64,000 nucleotides of DNA, taken from Rhodospirillaceae bacterium UBA6219 (GTDB taxonomy: Bacteria > Pseudomonadota > Alphaproteobacteria > Rhodospirillales > Magnetospirillaceae). Within the stretch, counting starts at the first letter, position 1; every line of letters starts with the position of its first letter. This document shows, in pieces, positions 25,431 to 34,603 of this stretch. The stretch is from contig DISD01000022.1 of assembly GCA_002435715.1 (NCBI GenBank), positions 102,332-166,331 of the forward strand, in the 5' to 3' direction. Both the position numbers and the translations under genes were made by a program. The notes beneath the pieces are model-generated. The model did not search any database. It was not told the origin of the DNA and worked only from the letters and a program-made list of their open reading frames with translations.

Positions 25431-26378
25431 ATGGCACGATTGATCGGCATGGTGATGGCGGCCTTGCTGGCGTTCAGCATTCCCGTTGCGCGGGCCGAGA
25501 CCGCCGCCAAGAACATCCTGATGGTGTTGTGGCGGATCGAGACCGATTACGACACCGCCTTCAAGGAACGCCTGGCCCAATTGGGCGTCAAGGCCCAGTA
25601 TCAGATCATTTTTGGCAAGGAATCACGAGATTACCTGTCGGAAGTCATGCGCGATCGAGAGGGCGATTTCGCTCAGGGCCGTTTCGATCTGGTCTACACC
25701 TGGGGCAGCACGGTGTCTTCCATCGTCGACCACGTCAACCGGGGGCGGGTGCCCCAGGTGTTCAATGTGGTTTACGACCCCAAGGAAGTCGGTTTGGTGG
25801 CCGAGCCCGGCCAAGCCCAGCGGCCGGTGACCGGAATCACCAATGGGGTGCCGGCGGCAACCCAGTTCGACGCCTTCGCCAAGGTCGCCGCCTTGCCCAA
25901 AATCTGCATGATCTTCAATCCCCGTGAACGCAACGCCAATGTGGCGTTGGAACAGGTCATCGACTGGACGAGTAAGCACAAGGTTCCGTTGCAGGATTTC
26001 AGGGTCGCGCCGGGCACCGATGCCTTGCCAGTGCTGCTGGACAAGATCGAGGCCGGTGAAATCCATTGTCCGGTGATCTATGCCGGCGCCGACAGTTACA
26101 TGGGGTCGCAGGCCAAGATGCTGGCGGAACGTTTGGGGGAAAAGTTTTTGTTGCTGGGGGGCACCGAACGTTTCGTCCTGAACGGTTGGGCCATGGCCTA
26201 TGCCCCCAATGTGCAAAGCATGGGCTATGCGGCGGCCGAATTGGCGGCCAAGATTTTTCGTGGCCAATCCGCTGCCGATTTGGCGGTGGTGTTGCCGCAA
26301 CCCAAGCTGATCGTCTCGCAAGCGGCGGTTTCCCGCCATGGCCTGAAGCTGCCGAGCGGAACTGAATTACGCAACTGA
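25431..26378 (+). CDS. ABC-type substrate-binding protein (PF04392-like), orphan
   Basis: The 315-residue protein starts with a signal peptide (about residues 1-22, LLAFSIPVARA). The mature part has two periplasmic-binding lobes, with ILMVLWRIETDYDTAF, FNVVYDPKEVGLV, and ICMIFNPRERNANVALEQV, like the ABC_sub_bind family (often annotated for sugars or aromatic compounds). The ATG at 25431 follows GGGGGATG. No permease or ATPase gene is next to it. A membrane diguanylate cyclase with a periplasmic binding domain follows 69 bases later, so the protein may feed a signalling route rather than uptake. Confidence 0.78.
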   Translation: MARLIGMVMAALLAFSIPVARAETAAKNILMVLWRIETDYDTAFKERLAQLGVKAQYQIIFGKESRDYLSEVMRDREGDFAQGRFDLVYTWGSTVSSIVDHVNRGRVPQVFNVVYDPKEVGLVAEPGQAQRPVTGITNGVPAATQFDAFAKVAALPKICMIFNPRERNANVALEQVIDWTSKHKVPLQDFRVAPGTDALPVLLDKIEAGEIHCPVIYAGADSYMGSQAKMLAERLGEKFLLLGGTERFVLNGWAMAYAPNVQSMGYAAAELAAKIFRGQSAADLAVVLPQPKLIVSQAAVSRHGLKLPSGTELRN

Positions 26379-26447
26379 CGGCGCTTTTCTTCCCCCTTGG
26401 GTGGGGCTAGGCTGGGACGTCATCGCTTTACTGTTTGCGTTGTCATC

Positions 26448-27797
26448 GTGAACCGACTTTCCGCAATCCTTAAGTTGTTTTTGATCTTGGCCTTGTGGTG
26501 GATGGGGGCTGACGGCGCCCAAGCCCGCGCGGTTCTGTCCTATTGTGCCGATCCCGATTGGCCGCCTTATGAAAGCATCGATGCCCAAGGCCGGCATCAG
26601 GGGATCGCCGCCGATCTGCTGGAACAGGTGGCGGCGCGGTCGGGGATCGAGCTGAGGTTGGTCCCCACCGCCACGTGGCAGGATTCGTTGCAGGCCGCCC
26701 ATGACGGACGCTGCCAGGCGCTCAGTTTTCTCAATTCCAGTCCGGCACGCCAGGAATGGCTGGTGTTCACCGATCCGTTGTTTTCTGACCCCAACGTCAT
26801 CCTGACGCGCGAGGAAAGCCCCGACATCGCCGATTTGGCCCAGGTCGGCGACTTGCTGCTGGCGTTGCCGGAAGGAACGTCCATCGAGGAATGGGTCCGG
26901 CGCGACTTTCCCAATCTGCGGGTGGTGACCACCAAGGATGAAGAAGCCGCCTTGGGCATGGTGTCCAACCGTCAGGCCGACCTGACCTTGCGGTCGATGA
27001 CGGTGGCGGTGCATGCCATCAAACGCCGCGGCTGGTTCAATCTGAAAGTCGCCGGACGGGTGGACGGCTATGACAATCTGCTGCGCATGGGGGTGCGGCC
27101 CCAACGAGCCGATTTGGTGCCGGTGCTGAACCAGGGCATTGCCGCCATTTCAGCCGGCGAGCGCGCCGCCATCGCCAACCGTCATACCGGAATGACGGTT
27201 CGCACCGGCATCGACCCGGAAGAGGTACGGATCATCGGGGCGGTGCTGGTGGTGGTGCTGCTGACCAGTTTGTTCTGGGGGGTGAAGCTGAAGGCGTTGA
27301 ACGCCCAATTGCACCGCCAGTCGCGCACCGACAATCTGACCGGTTTGGGCAATCGCGCGCTTCTGAATGAAAGGCTGGGCTTGGAACTGGCCCGCGCCAG
27401 CCGTCTGCGCCAGCCGTTCTCGGTCATCTTGATGGATGTGGACCATTTCAAGCAGGTCAATGACCGCTTCGGCCATTTGGCCGGTGATGGCGTGTTGAAG
27501 GCGATGGCGGCGGTCTTGCGCCGCCAAGCCCGGCAGACCGACATTCCGGGGCGCTGGGGCGGCGAGGAATTCCTGATCCTGTGCCCCGACACCAGCCTGG
27601 ATCATGCGTTAGTCTTGGCCGAACGGATCCGTACCGGCATCGACCAAACGCTGTTCGCCACCGGGGCGCGCCACAGTGCCAGTTTCGGCATCGCCCAATG
27701 GGGGGGCGCGGAAAACATTGATTCCGTGTTGGCCCGGGCCGATGCCGCCTTGTATCGGGCCAAGGAAAATGGTCGCGACCGGGTCGAGACCGGCTGA
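26448..27797 (+). CDS. Diguanylate cyclase with periplasmic SBP domain
   Basis: The 449-residue protein has an N-terminal signal/anchor, then a periplasmic solute-binding (SBP_bac_3-like) domain (about 25-245; AVLSYCADPDWPPYESIDAQ and GIAADLLEQVAARSGI). A transmembrane segment follows (IIGAVLVVVLLTSLFWGV). The C-terminal GGDEF domain has DNLTGLGNRA, MDVDHFKQVND and RWGGEEF, so it should make c-di-GMP. RQTD five residues before GGEEF is an inhibitory I-site. Start: a GTG at 26448 gives a good signal; a TTG at 26397 is an alternative. The ligand, perhaps an amino acid, would control c-di-GMP synthesis. Confidence 0.85.
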   Translation: MNRLSAILKLFLILALWWMGADGAQARAVLSYCADPDWPPYESIDAQGRHQGIAADLLEQVAARSGIELRLVPTATWQDSLQAAHDGRCQALSFLNSSPARQEWLVFTDPLFSDPNVILTREESPDIADLAQVGDLLLALPEGTSIEEWVRRDFPNLRVVTTKDEEAALGMVSNRQADLTLRSMTVAVHAIKRRGWFNLKVAGRVDGYDNLLRMGVRPQRADLVPVLNQGIAAISAGERAAIANRHTGMTVRTGIDPEEVRIIGAVLVVVLLTSLFWGVKLKALNAQLHRQSRTDNLTGLGNRALLNERLGLELARASRLRQPFSVILMDVDHFKQVNDRFGHLAGDGVLKAMAAVLRRQARQTDIPGRWGGEEFLILCPDTSLDHALVLAERIRTGIDQTLFATGARHSASFGIAQWGGAENIDSVLARADAALYRAKENGRDRVETG

Positions 27798-27798
27798 T

Positions 27799-29184
27799 TC
27801 ACTGACAGCGATTTTGACAACGGAACATGGCTTCGTCGCAGCGTTGCTTGACCGAGCCAGTCTTGCCGACCATGCATTCGTTCCATTCGGCCTGACATTT
27901 GTCGCAATTGCCAGCGGACTTGGCGGCGGGGGCGACAGGGGGTGGGGTCCGCGATGGCGGAACGGCGGAAGGGGGCGAGACATTGAATTCGTCGAAATCG
28001 ACAAATCCGTCGCCGTTCTTGTCCAGTTTGGTAAACCGAGGTGGCGGGCCTTGCCATTCATCGGGGGAAATCCGCTTGTCCCCGTCCCGGTCCCAGGCGT
28101 TGAACTTGGCCAGGGCGGCACTGTCGATGCTCTGGGGACGAGGGGCGACCTCGTCGGCGGCGCTGCTGAGGTGGAACAACCGTCCCGCATTGTCGGTGGC
28201 GATTTGTTGCGCCAGGGGCTGGGGCAATTGCGACAGTAAAAGCTGGTAACGGCGTGGGTTGAAATCGGTCCAGCCCGCGGCATAGCCGGCCTTTTCCGGG
28301 GCGAAGAAGCTGTCCGAACCGATGACGAAACGGTCGGGGTAATCGGTCAAAAGCTGACGCCATTGCGGTTTCAACTGGTCGCCCTCCATCGGGGCGTTTT
28401 CCGCTTGGGCTCCGCTTTGGGCCAGTTTCAGGCTCATGTAAAGATTGGGGTGTTCGGATAACAAGCGTCGGCTTAGGGCGACATTCCACTGGCCGATGGG
28501 GTCCCACCCGGCATGGGCCAGGATGAAGCGGGTTTGCGGTTTGGCGACCAACAGCCGTTCGAAAGCCGGCAAGTTGGCGTTCAATCGGGTTTGATTGCTG
28601 ATCTTGGACAGATGTGCCGGCAAGGGAATGTCGTGTTCCACCAAATCCATGTGGATATCGATGGGAAGGTCGTGACGGGCGGCGATATCGGCCAGGTCCA
28701 TCAACAAGGGGTGATCGGCGGGGATTTCCTCGAACGGATGGCCGGGAAAGTGCGACAGATGCAAGATGCTGATTTCGCCAAAACCCTTGATCCCGCTTTG
28801 CGCCACTTGTTTGGCCAGGATTCGAAATTGCTGCCGGGTGGATTCGTCCACCTGTTGGGCCGGGGTCGAAAGCAACATTCCGTTGACGCTGCCGCCGCCT
28901 CCCAAAATCCAGAACTTTCCGGCAAATCGACGACTTGGTGGGATCAGGTCTGCCCCGTCATGCTTGTTGGGCAGGGTTTCTGCGGGAAAGGGCTGCGGTT
29001 CCAGAATCATGGCGGCGATACCGGCTTGGGCCATGGCGGCTTCGGCGCTGACCAGGGCTGCCGGCAAAGCTTCCGGTTTGGCGCGCAGGTGGACATGGGT
29101 GTCCACGTAAAGCGGAGCGGTTTGGGCCCAGGTGGTAAAGGGGGACAGCATCGTCAGGAAAACGAACAGCATCCACTTGTGCAT
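27799..29184 (-). CDS. Periplasmic amidohydrolase-like protein with EF-hands and Cys-rich tail
   Basis: The 461-residue protein has a signal peptide (about 1-18), then an amidohydrolase_2/TIM-barrel domain (VDTHVHLRAKPE, LAHAGWDPIGQWN, VIGSDSFF). Two EF-hand loops follow: DRDGDKRISPDEW and DKNGDGFVDFDEF, which have the D-x-D-G-D and D-x-N-G-D calcium ligands. A proline-rich linker leads to a C-terminal cysteine-rich tail of six Cys (C-x-x-C, C and C-x-x-x-C pattern). The metal-binding His pair HVH is present, so hydrolase activity is plausible. Substrate unknown. It faces the GGDEF gene, with a single base between the stops. Confidence 0.75.
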   Translation of the reverse strand: MHKWMLFVFLTMLSPFTTWAQTAPLYVDTHVHLRAKPEALPAALVSAEAAMAQAGIAAMILEPQPFPAETLPNKHDGADLIPPSRRFAGKFWILGGGGSVNGMLLSTPAQQVDESTRQQFRILAKQVAQSGIKGFGEISILHLSHFPGHPFEEIPADHPLLMDLADIAARHDLPIDIHMDLVEHDIPLPAHLSKISNQTRLNANLPAFERLLVAKPQTRFILAHAGWDPIGQWNVALSRRLLSEHPNLYMSLKLAQSGAQAENAPMEGDQLKPQWRQLLTDYPDRFVIGSDSFFAPEKAGYAAGWTDFNPRRYQLLLSQLPQPLAQQIATDNAGRLFHLSSAADEVAPRPQSIDSAALAKFNAWDRDGDKRISPDEWQGPPPRFTKLDKNGDGFVDFDEFNVSPPSAVPPSRTPPPVAPAAKSAGNCDKCQAEWNECMVGKTGSVKQRCDEAMFRCQNRCQ

Positions 29185-29296
29185 GGCGGAAAGCTCCGGG
29201 GACTGATCGTGTGAAAGGATGGGTGCTGTCCGGTGTTTAGGAAAGGGGTTATTTGCGCCTTTGCTTTTCGTCGGCGCCGGGACTAGTGTCCGCGCC

Positions 29297-30034
29297 ATGG
29301 CTCAAACCGTCGCCGAGCCGCCGTCGTGGCGGGTGCAATCGTCTCCACCGCGCAGCCGTCATCTGGCGCCGGTGCTGTCGGTGTTGCTGCACCTGTTGTT
29401 GGCTTTGGCGTGGTTGGGGTTTCCCTTGCCCGAAAGCGACAAGTCGGAACCGCCCGCCATCAGCGTCGACATCGTGCCGCCACCCCCTTCGCCAGTCCCC
29501 CCGGCACCCAGCGCCCCCAAAACCCCGGAAGCGCCCAAGGCCAAGCCCGCGGAACAGGGCGTACCGGTGCCGCAACTGACGGAAGGCGAGCTGGCCGAAA
29601 AATCCACCCCACGCTCGCAGACCGAGAGCAAGAAGCCCAATCCACCCGACCCGGCGGCCAGCCAGCCGACCACAAAGACCAAGAAGCCGGCGCCGGTCAC
29701 CCAAAACCAGCGCGATTGGGTTTTGTCGCGGGTGCTGCGCCATTGGCGCCGGCCACCGGAGATGGGGCCCTATGCCAACGGTACCATCAGTCTGGCGGTC
29801 AAGGTGATGGGGGACGGATATTTCTCGGACATCTACGATTCACGGCGGTCGTGGAATCCCAATGACGTCTTCGACGGTTATGCGGGCTTGCCGCAGGGGG
29901 CGGTGCAAAAACGTATCATCGACAGCATCTATGGGGCCATTCGACAGGCCCAGCCGCTGAAATTGCCGCAAGAATTGCGCGACAAGGCACCGTTTGAGGT
30001 AAGATTGGATTTTCGTTTCAAGGATGTGCGCTAG
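29297..30034 (+). CDS. TonB/TolA-like energy transducer
   Basis: The 245-residue protein has a cytoplasmic N-terminus, one transmembrane helix (about residues 24-45, APVLSVLLHLLLALAWLG), and a Pro/Ala/Lys-rich periplasmic spacer (about 55-150). The C-terminal domain (about 150-245, RDWVLSRVLRHWRRPPE through VRLDFRFKDVR) resembles TolA/TonB. Such proteins couple inner-membrane energy to outer-membrane transport. No exbB or exbD is beside it. Start at ATG 29297; a longer frame reaches 29219. It is followed nine bases later by a CheY-like gene. Confidence 0.72.
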   Translation: MAQTVAEPPSWRVQSSPPRSRHLAPVLSVLLHLLLALAWLGFPLPESDKSEPPAISVDIVPPPPSPVPPAPSAPKTPEAPKAKPAEQGVPVPQLTEGELAEKSTPRSQTESKKPNPPDPAASQPTTKTKKPAPVTQNQRDWVLSRVLRHWRRPPEMGPYANGTISLAVKVMGDGYFSDIYDSRRSWNPNDVFDGYAGLPQGAVQKRIIDSIYGAIRQAQPLKLPQELRDKAPFEVRLDFRFKDVR

Positions 30035-30042
30035 GGGCTGGG

Positions 30043-30513
30043 ATGAGTGCAGGGGCTAAATTGGAACGCTTCACCGCCGAAGACGTCAGTGTCTTGGTGA
30101 TTGAAGACGATGCTTCGACGCGATCGTTGCTGGTCCGCATGTTGAAGACCATGGGTGCCGCCCAGGTCCATGAAGCGGCCAATGGCAGCGATGGTCTGCG
30201 CTTGGCCTGCGAGAACAAGCCGCATGTGGCCATTTGCGACGTCAACATGGAACCGGTCGACGGGCTGTCTTTTCTGGGCGGTGTGCGGGCGGCCCTGAAT
30301 CCCAAGGTTTCGGCGTTGCCGGTGATCATGTTCACCGCCGCCAAGGACAGCGCCGCCATGGAAAAGGCCCGGGCGCTGGGGGTGCAGGGCTATCTGCTGA
30401 AACCCTTCAATCCCAAGGGCTTCGCCAGCACCATGTGCGACATCGTCGCCAAGACCTACAAAGCCGATTGGGGCAGCGTCGGGGCTATCGCGACGCCGCC
30501 CGCAACCGAATGA
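30043..30513 (+). CDS. CheY-like response regulator receiver protein
   Basis: The 156-residue protein is a single receiver domain with the acidic pocket E21-D22-D23, phospho-acceptor Asp66 (ICDVNM), Thr98 and Lys120 (KPFN). It has no output domain; the extra N-terminal 15 residues are unstructured-looking. It follows the TonB-like gene by nine bases. The cognate kinase is not in the immediate neighbourhood. It converges on the lysK gene with no intergenic space. Confidence 0.9.
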   Translation: MSAGAKLERFTAEDVSVLVIEDDASTRSLLVRMLKTMGAAQVHEAANGSDGLRLACENKPHVAICDVNMEPVDGLSFLGGVRAALNPKVSALPVIMFTAAKDSAAMEKARALGVQGYLLKPFNPKGFASTMCDIVAKTYKADWGSVGAIATPPATE

Positions 30514-32100
30514 TCAGGCCAGGCTTTCGCCCTTGGCCGCCTTGTCCAGCAAGGCGATGGTGTTGTCTACACCGTACAGCTTGATGAAGCTGCCCATGCG
30601 CGGGCCCTGGTCCTGGCCCAGCAGCACCTCGTAACAGGCCTTGAACCAGGCCTTCAGCTCGCCGAAGCATTCGCGCTTGCCGATCTCGTAGACCGCTCCC
30701 TGGATGTCTTCGGCACTGGCGTCGGCGGGCAGCGCCTTCAGCGCCGCTTCCAGATCGGCGAAGGCCTGGGCTTCGTCGGCATTGGCGGTGCGGTATTGCT
30801 TGGCCGGCTTGACGAAGTCGCGGTAATAGGCGACGGCGCCATCCACCAACTTGTCCAGGATCGGCGCGGTTTCGGGGCTGGCACCCGGCGCGTAACGCTG
30901 GATGAAGCCCCACAGCACCGCCTTGTCGTCGGCGTTGCACACCGAAGCCAGATTCAGCAGGATGGAAAACGACAGATGGGCGTCTTCCGCCGGCGGCTGG
31001 CCGTTGTGGATGTGCCAGACCGGGTTGTCCAATTGCTTCTTGGCCTCGTCGCCGGGGAACTTGCCCAAAAAGGCCATGTAATCGTCCACCGAACGCGGGA
31101 TCACGTCGAAATAAAGACGCTTGGCCGCCTTGGGCTTTTGATACATGAACAGCGACAAAGACGCCGGTGGGGCATATTTCAGCCAATCTTCCACCGCCAG
31201 ACCGTTGCCCTTGGACTTGGATATCTTCTGGCCCTGGTCGTCCAGGAACAATTCATAGGTCAGGTTCATGGGCGGCGTGCCGCCGATGTTGCGGCAGATC
31301 CGGCCCGACAGCTCCACCGACGGGATCAAATCCTTGCCGCTCATTTCGTAATCGACGCCAAGGGCATACCAGCGCATGGCCCAATCGGCCTTCCACTGCA
31401 TTTTGCAATGGGCGCCGGTGACCGGGGTTTCCACCAGCTTGCCGTCGTCGCGCTTGTAGACGATGGTGCCGGCCTTGACGTCGTGTTCGACCACCGGGAC
31501 CTGCAGGACGATGCCGGTTTCCGGGCAGACCGGCAGGAAGGGGGAATAGGTCTGGCGCCGTTCTTCGCCCAAAGTCGGCAAGATGACGTTGATGACCTTG
31601 TCATAGCATTCCAGGATGCGCAGCTTGGCGGCGTCGAACTTGCCGGTCTTGTACCATTCGGTGGCCGACTGGAATTCGTATTCGAAGCCGAATTCGTCCA
31701 AGAAGGCGCACAGGCGGGCGTTGTTGTGGGCGCCGAAGCTGTCATGGGTGCCGAACGGGTCGGGCACCTGGGTCAGCGGCTTGCCCAGGTGCTTGGCTAC
31801 CATCTCCTTGTTGGGGATGTTGTCGGGCACCTTGCGCAATCCGTCCATGTCGTCGGAAAAGGCGAACAGACGGGTGGGGATTTCCGGGGCCAGCAGCTTG
31901 AAGGCATTGCGCACCATGGTGGTGCGCGCCACTTCGCCGAAGGTGCCGATATGGGGCAGCCCCGACGGGCCATAGCCGGTCTCGAACAGCACGTAACCCT
32001 TGTCCGGGCATTTGCCTTTCAGGCGCTCGTCCAGCAGCTGCTTGGCTTCCTGGAAGGGCCAGGCCGAAGAGGTGCGGGCGATGTCGGAAAGGTCGGACAT
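30514..32100 (-). CDS. lysK: Lysyl-tRNA synthetase, class I
   Basis: The 528-residue protein is the class I lysyl-tRNA synthetase found in archaea and many alphaproteobacteria in place of the common class II LysS. It carries the HIGH-like motif GLPHIGTFGE (about 46-55) and the KMSKS-like KISKSKGN (about 290-297). The C-terminal part contains the alpha-helical anticodon-binding region. No class II lysS is in the window. It stands alone, with 122 bases of upstream region shared with the divergent ychJ-like gene. Confidence 0.95.
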   Translation of the reverse strand: MSDLSDIARTSSAWPFQEAKQLLDERLKGKCPDKGYVLFETGYGPSGLPHIGTFGEVARTTMVRNAFKLLAPEIPTRLFAFSDDMDGLRKVPDNIPNKEMVAKHLGKPLTQVPDPFGTHDSFGAHNNARLCAFLDEFGFEYEFQSATEWYKTGKFDAAKLRILECYDKVINVILPTLGEERRQTYSPFLPVCPETGIVLQVPVVEHDVKAGTIVYKRDDGKLVETPVTGAHCKMQWKADWAMRWYALGVDYEMSGKDLIPSVELSGRICRNIGGTPPMNLTYELFLDDQGQKISKSKGNGLAVEDWLKYAPPASLSLFMYQKPKAAKRLYFDVIPRSVDDYMAFLGKFPGDEAKKQLDNPVWHIHNGQPPAEDAHLSFSILLNLASVCNADDKAVLWGFIQRYAPGASPETAPILDKLVDGAVAYYRDFVKPAKQYRTANADEAQAFADLEAALKALPADASAEDIQGAVYEIGKRECFGELKAWFKACYEVLLGQDQGPRMGSFIKLYGVDNTIALLDKAAKGESLA

Positions 32101-32222
32101 GGTTTATGGTCCCAAAGTGAAAAGCAAGAGCGGAAACCTAAGCCGCGGCGGGCGCAAGGTCAATCAATTGCCGGTTGGCGCCGACGCCGTTATGGTGTGG
32201 GACGTTTCAAAATAGGTGAACC

Positions 32223-32699
32223 ATGAGCAAATGCGCCTGCGGCTCCGGCCTTGATTTCGACCAATGCTGCGGCCCGGTGATTTCCGGCCAGACCCCCGCC
32301 GCCACTGCCGAGGCTTTGTTGCGGGCCCGTTACGTGGCGTTCTGCGACGGCAACATGGACTTTCTGGCCGCCACCCTGGCCCCGGAAAAAATGGACGAAT
32401 TCGAGCGTGCCGAGGTGGAAGCCTCGGCCCAGCAGGCCAAGGCGCAATTCGTCGAGGTGCGCCGGGTCAACGACCAGGGCGACGTCGCCGAAATCGAATA
32501 CGTCGCTTATTTCCGCTTCAACAACCAACCCCATGCCCATCACGAATTGGGATCGTTCCGCAAGGATGACGGCAAGTGGCTGTATGTGGACGGGGTGGTG
32601 AACCCCAAGACGGCGCCGCGTCAGGTGGAAAAGGTCGGTCGCAACGATCCCTGCCCGTGTGGGTCGGGGCAGAAATTCAAGAAGTGCTGCGGGGCCTGA
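32223..32699 (+). CDS. YchJ-family protein with two SEC-C motifs
   Basis: The 158-residue protein begins CACGSGLDFDQCCG and ends CPCGSGQKFKKCCG, two SEC-C zinc motifs (C-x-C-x8-CC). A central domain (about 30-135) matches the YchJ/UPF0225 family, with the SnoaL-like pattern ARYVAFCDGNMDFLAATLAP. Function of the family is unknown. The next gene begins four bases after the stop, so they form an operon. Confidence 0.88.
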   Translation: MSKCACGSGLDFDQCCGPVISGQTPAATAEALLRARYVAFCDGNMDFLAATLAPEKMDEFERAEVEASAQQAKAQFVEVRRVNDQGDVAEIEYVAYFRFNNQPHAHHELGSFRKDDGKWLYVDGVVNPKTAPRQVEKVGRNDPCPCGSGQKFKKCCGA

Positions 32700-32703
32700 T
32701 CCC

Positions 32704-33441
32704 GTGGTCCGGCATTTCGCCTGCACCGCCTGTGGCAAATGCTGTCACGGCGTGCTGCCGCTGACGATCACGGAAGCGGTCGAGCATGCCGGGCGTTTCC
32801 CCCTGGCGGTGATGTTCGTTCCCGTCCGCGCCAAGGCGAAAAGTTATGGGCCGGCGCAAAAGTTGGGCGTGATGCTGGACAAGAAAACGGCGCTGCGGGT
32901 GACGCCGGTGGCCTATCTGCCGAAAGACGCCGCCTGTCCGGCCTTGGCGGCGGACGGCCTTTGTCAAATCCACGCCAGCAAGCCGGTGCGCTGCCGGGCC
33001 ATGCCGTTTTTCGCTTGGCGCGACGAAGCCGATCAGGCCGATCTGCTGGTGCCGCGTCCCGGTTGGACCTGTGACGTCTCGGCCAACGCCCCGGCGGTTT
33101 ACGAGGACGGCAAGATCCTGGACCGCGATGCCTTTGTCGCCGAGCGTCAGGCCTTGCAGGAACAGGCGCCGGTGCTGAAATCCTATGCCGAGCGCCTGTT
33201 GCCCATGGCCCCCGGCTTGTCCCAGACCTTGACCGCTTTGGCGGCCAAGCCCAGGGGCGGCGAGGTCTTTCTGGGCTTTTCCACCCTGCTGCGCCGTTTG
33301 CCCGACATGGACAAGGCTGCGGTGGCCCAAGCCCAAATGACGGTCTTGTCCCATTGGGCCGGGCAAGGCGATGCCGCCTATCAGCGCAATGTCGAAGGTT
33401 TCCGGGCCGAGATGGCGCGGCTGGCCGGTCCGGGTGTTTAA
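32704..33441 (+). CDS. YkgJ-family cysteine cluster protein
   Basis: The 245-residue protein starts with GTG and has CTACGKCCHG near residue 8 (C-x-x-C-x-x-C-C), with later C-x-I-H (CQIHASKPVRCR) and C in GWTCDVS. This matches the YkgJ/FliB-like cysteine cluster, thought to bind a metal or an Fe-S cluster. In some bacteria FliB-type members methylate flagellin lysines, but this protein lacks the longer FliB context. It is four bases after the ychJ-like gene and overlaps the convergent membrane protein gene by four bases. Confidence 0.78.
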   Translation: MVRHFACTACGKCCHGVLPLTITEAVEHAGRFPLAVMFVPVRAKAKSYGPAQKLGVMLDKKTALRVTPVAYLPKDAACPALAADGLCQIHASKPVRCRAMPFFAWRDEADQADLLVPRPGWTCDVSANAPAVYEDGKILDRDAFVAERQALQEQAPVLKSYAERLLPMAPGLSQTLTALAAKPRGGEVFLGFSTLLRRLPDMDKAAVAQAQMTVLSHWAGQGDAAYQRNVEGFRAEMARLAGPGV

Positions 33442-34565
33442 TCCTTGATGACCAATTTCAAGGTGCCGTCCAGCCACGCCAATTGCTGTGCTGAAAGTCC
33501 GGTGCCGAAATAGTAACGCCCTCGGCGGCCTTTGATTTCCACGTTCTCATGGCCCGGTTTGACCGCCAGCACTTTCTTCCAGCCGATCCAGCGCCAGGTG
33601 ACCCAGAACAGGCGGTCATAACGCAGCAACAGCCCGCGCCCGTGATACAGGCTTATCTTATGCGATGCGGGCAGCGGCAGATGGCCGCGCAGCATGGCGA
33701 GCAGGACGGTGCCGACGATGGTGAAGGCGAAAACCACCGCCATTTCGCGGGTGGCGATCAAGGCCAGGGCTGAAAAGGGCGCCAACAAGATGGCCGCCAC
33801 CAATCGGTACAATCCCAGGCGTGGCAAGCCGGTGGTTTGACGGATGGTGATAACGGTGTCGGTGGCGGTGATCCGCAGGCCCTCGGGGGGATGTCGCCAG
33901 TCGATGTCGTCGGGGGCGGCCTGCTCGGCCAGCGGCAGGGTACTGGCCGCAATGGCCGGGACCTTTGGCATCCTGAGGGGTTTACGCTTGGCCCGCGCAT
34001 CGACCCGCGGGTCGTCGACGTCCTCGACCGGCAGGCCCAGTGCCTGCGACCAAGCCGTCCGCCTTGCCGCCATGTCGTCGATGCCATAGCTGGAGTGAAG
34101 CAGCACGTCGCGATCTTGGTCGTGGGCATGACGAAGCACCAGCATCTGGCGGCGCGGCGCCCACAACGTCTCGACGCGAAACCGCCACACCGAAAAATTC
34201 CCGCTGACCGCGCCGATTGAGACGAAGTCGGATTTGGGTTGGCTGACCACCACGGGATGGCGGAACGGGCGCAGGATGTGGGCGGTGACCGTGTCGGTGT
34301 CGATGTGGAGCACCGTCCGGTGGCCGCGCACCCACAGGCTGAGCGCCAAGCTGGCGACGGCGACGATCCAGCCCAAGCTGGACCACGGATTGAACACGCT
34401 CCACAGCAGGGCGGCGCCGAAGATCACGTCGCACCAGTTGAAGCCAAGGCGAAAGACCGTATCGAGCGGCAGCGCTTCACCGTCCGGCGGCGTGGTCAGG
34501 ACGCGCGCGTCGGCAAGCGGGGCGACCATGCCGGACAGAATATAGGGGAAGGGGCGAACGATCAT
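33438..34565 (-). CDS. Uncharacterised membrane protein
   Basis: The 375-residue protein is not recognised. Hydrophobic segments fall near residues 43-85 (two helices, WCDVIFGAALLWSVF and WIVAVASLALSLWV) and 255-295 (two helices, LVAAILLAPFSALALIA and AVVFAFTIVGTVLLAML). The regions between are soluble, and VRGHRTVLHIDTDTVTAHI plus HKISLYHGRGLLLRYDRLFW resemble bacterial PH-like folds. It could be a membrane protein with two such modules. It is convergent with the YkgJ gene, and ccrM lies 38 bases downstream of its start on the other side in the same direction. Confidence 0.6.
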   Translation of the reverse strand: MIVRPFPYILSGMVAPLADARVLTTPPDGEALPLDTVFRLGFNWCDVIFGAALLWSVFNPWSSLGWIVAVASLALSLWVRGHRTVLHIDTDTVTAHILRPFRHPVVVSQPKSDFVSIGAVSGNFSVWRFRVETLWAPRRQMLVLRHAHDQDRDVLLHSSYGIDDMAARRTAWSQALGLPVEDVDDPRVDARAKRKPLRMPKVPAIAASTLPLAEQAAPDDIDWRHPPEGLRITATDTVITIRQTTGLPRLGLYRLVAAILLAPFSALALIATREMAVVFAFTIVGTVLLAMLRGHLPLPASHKISLYHGRGLLLRYDRLFWVTWRWIGWKKVLAVKPGHENVEIKGRRGRYYFGTGLSAQQLAWLDGTLKLVIKD

Positions 34566-34603
34566 GCCGCATGATGCGGGCCTGTCGGTATTGTGCGCAA
34601 CCT

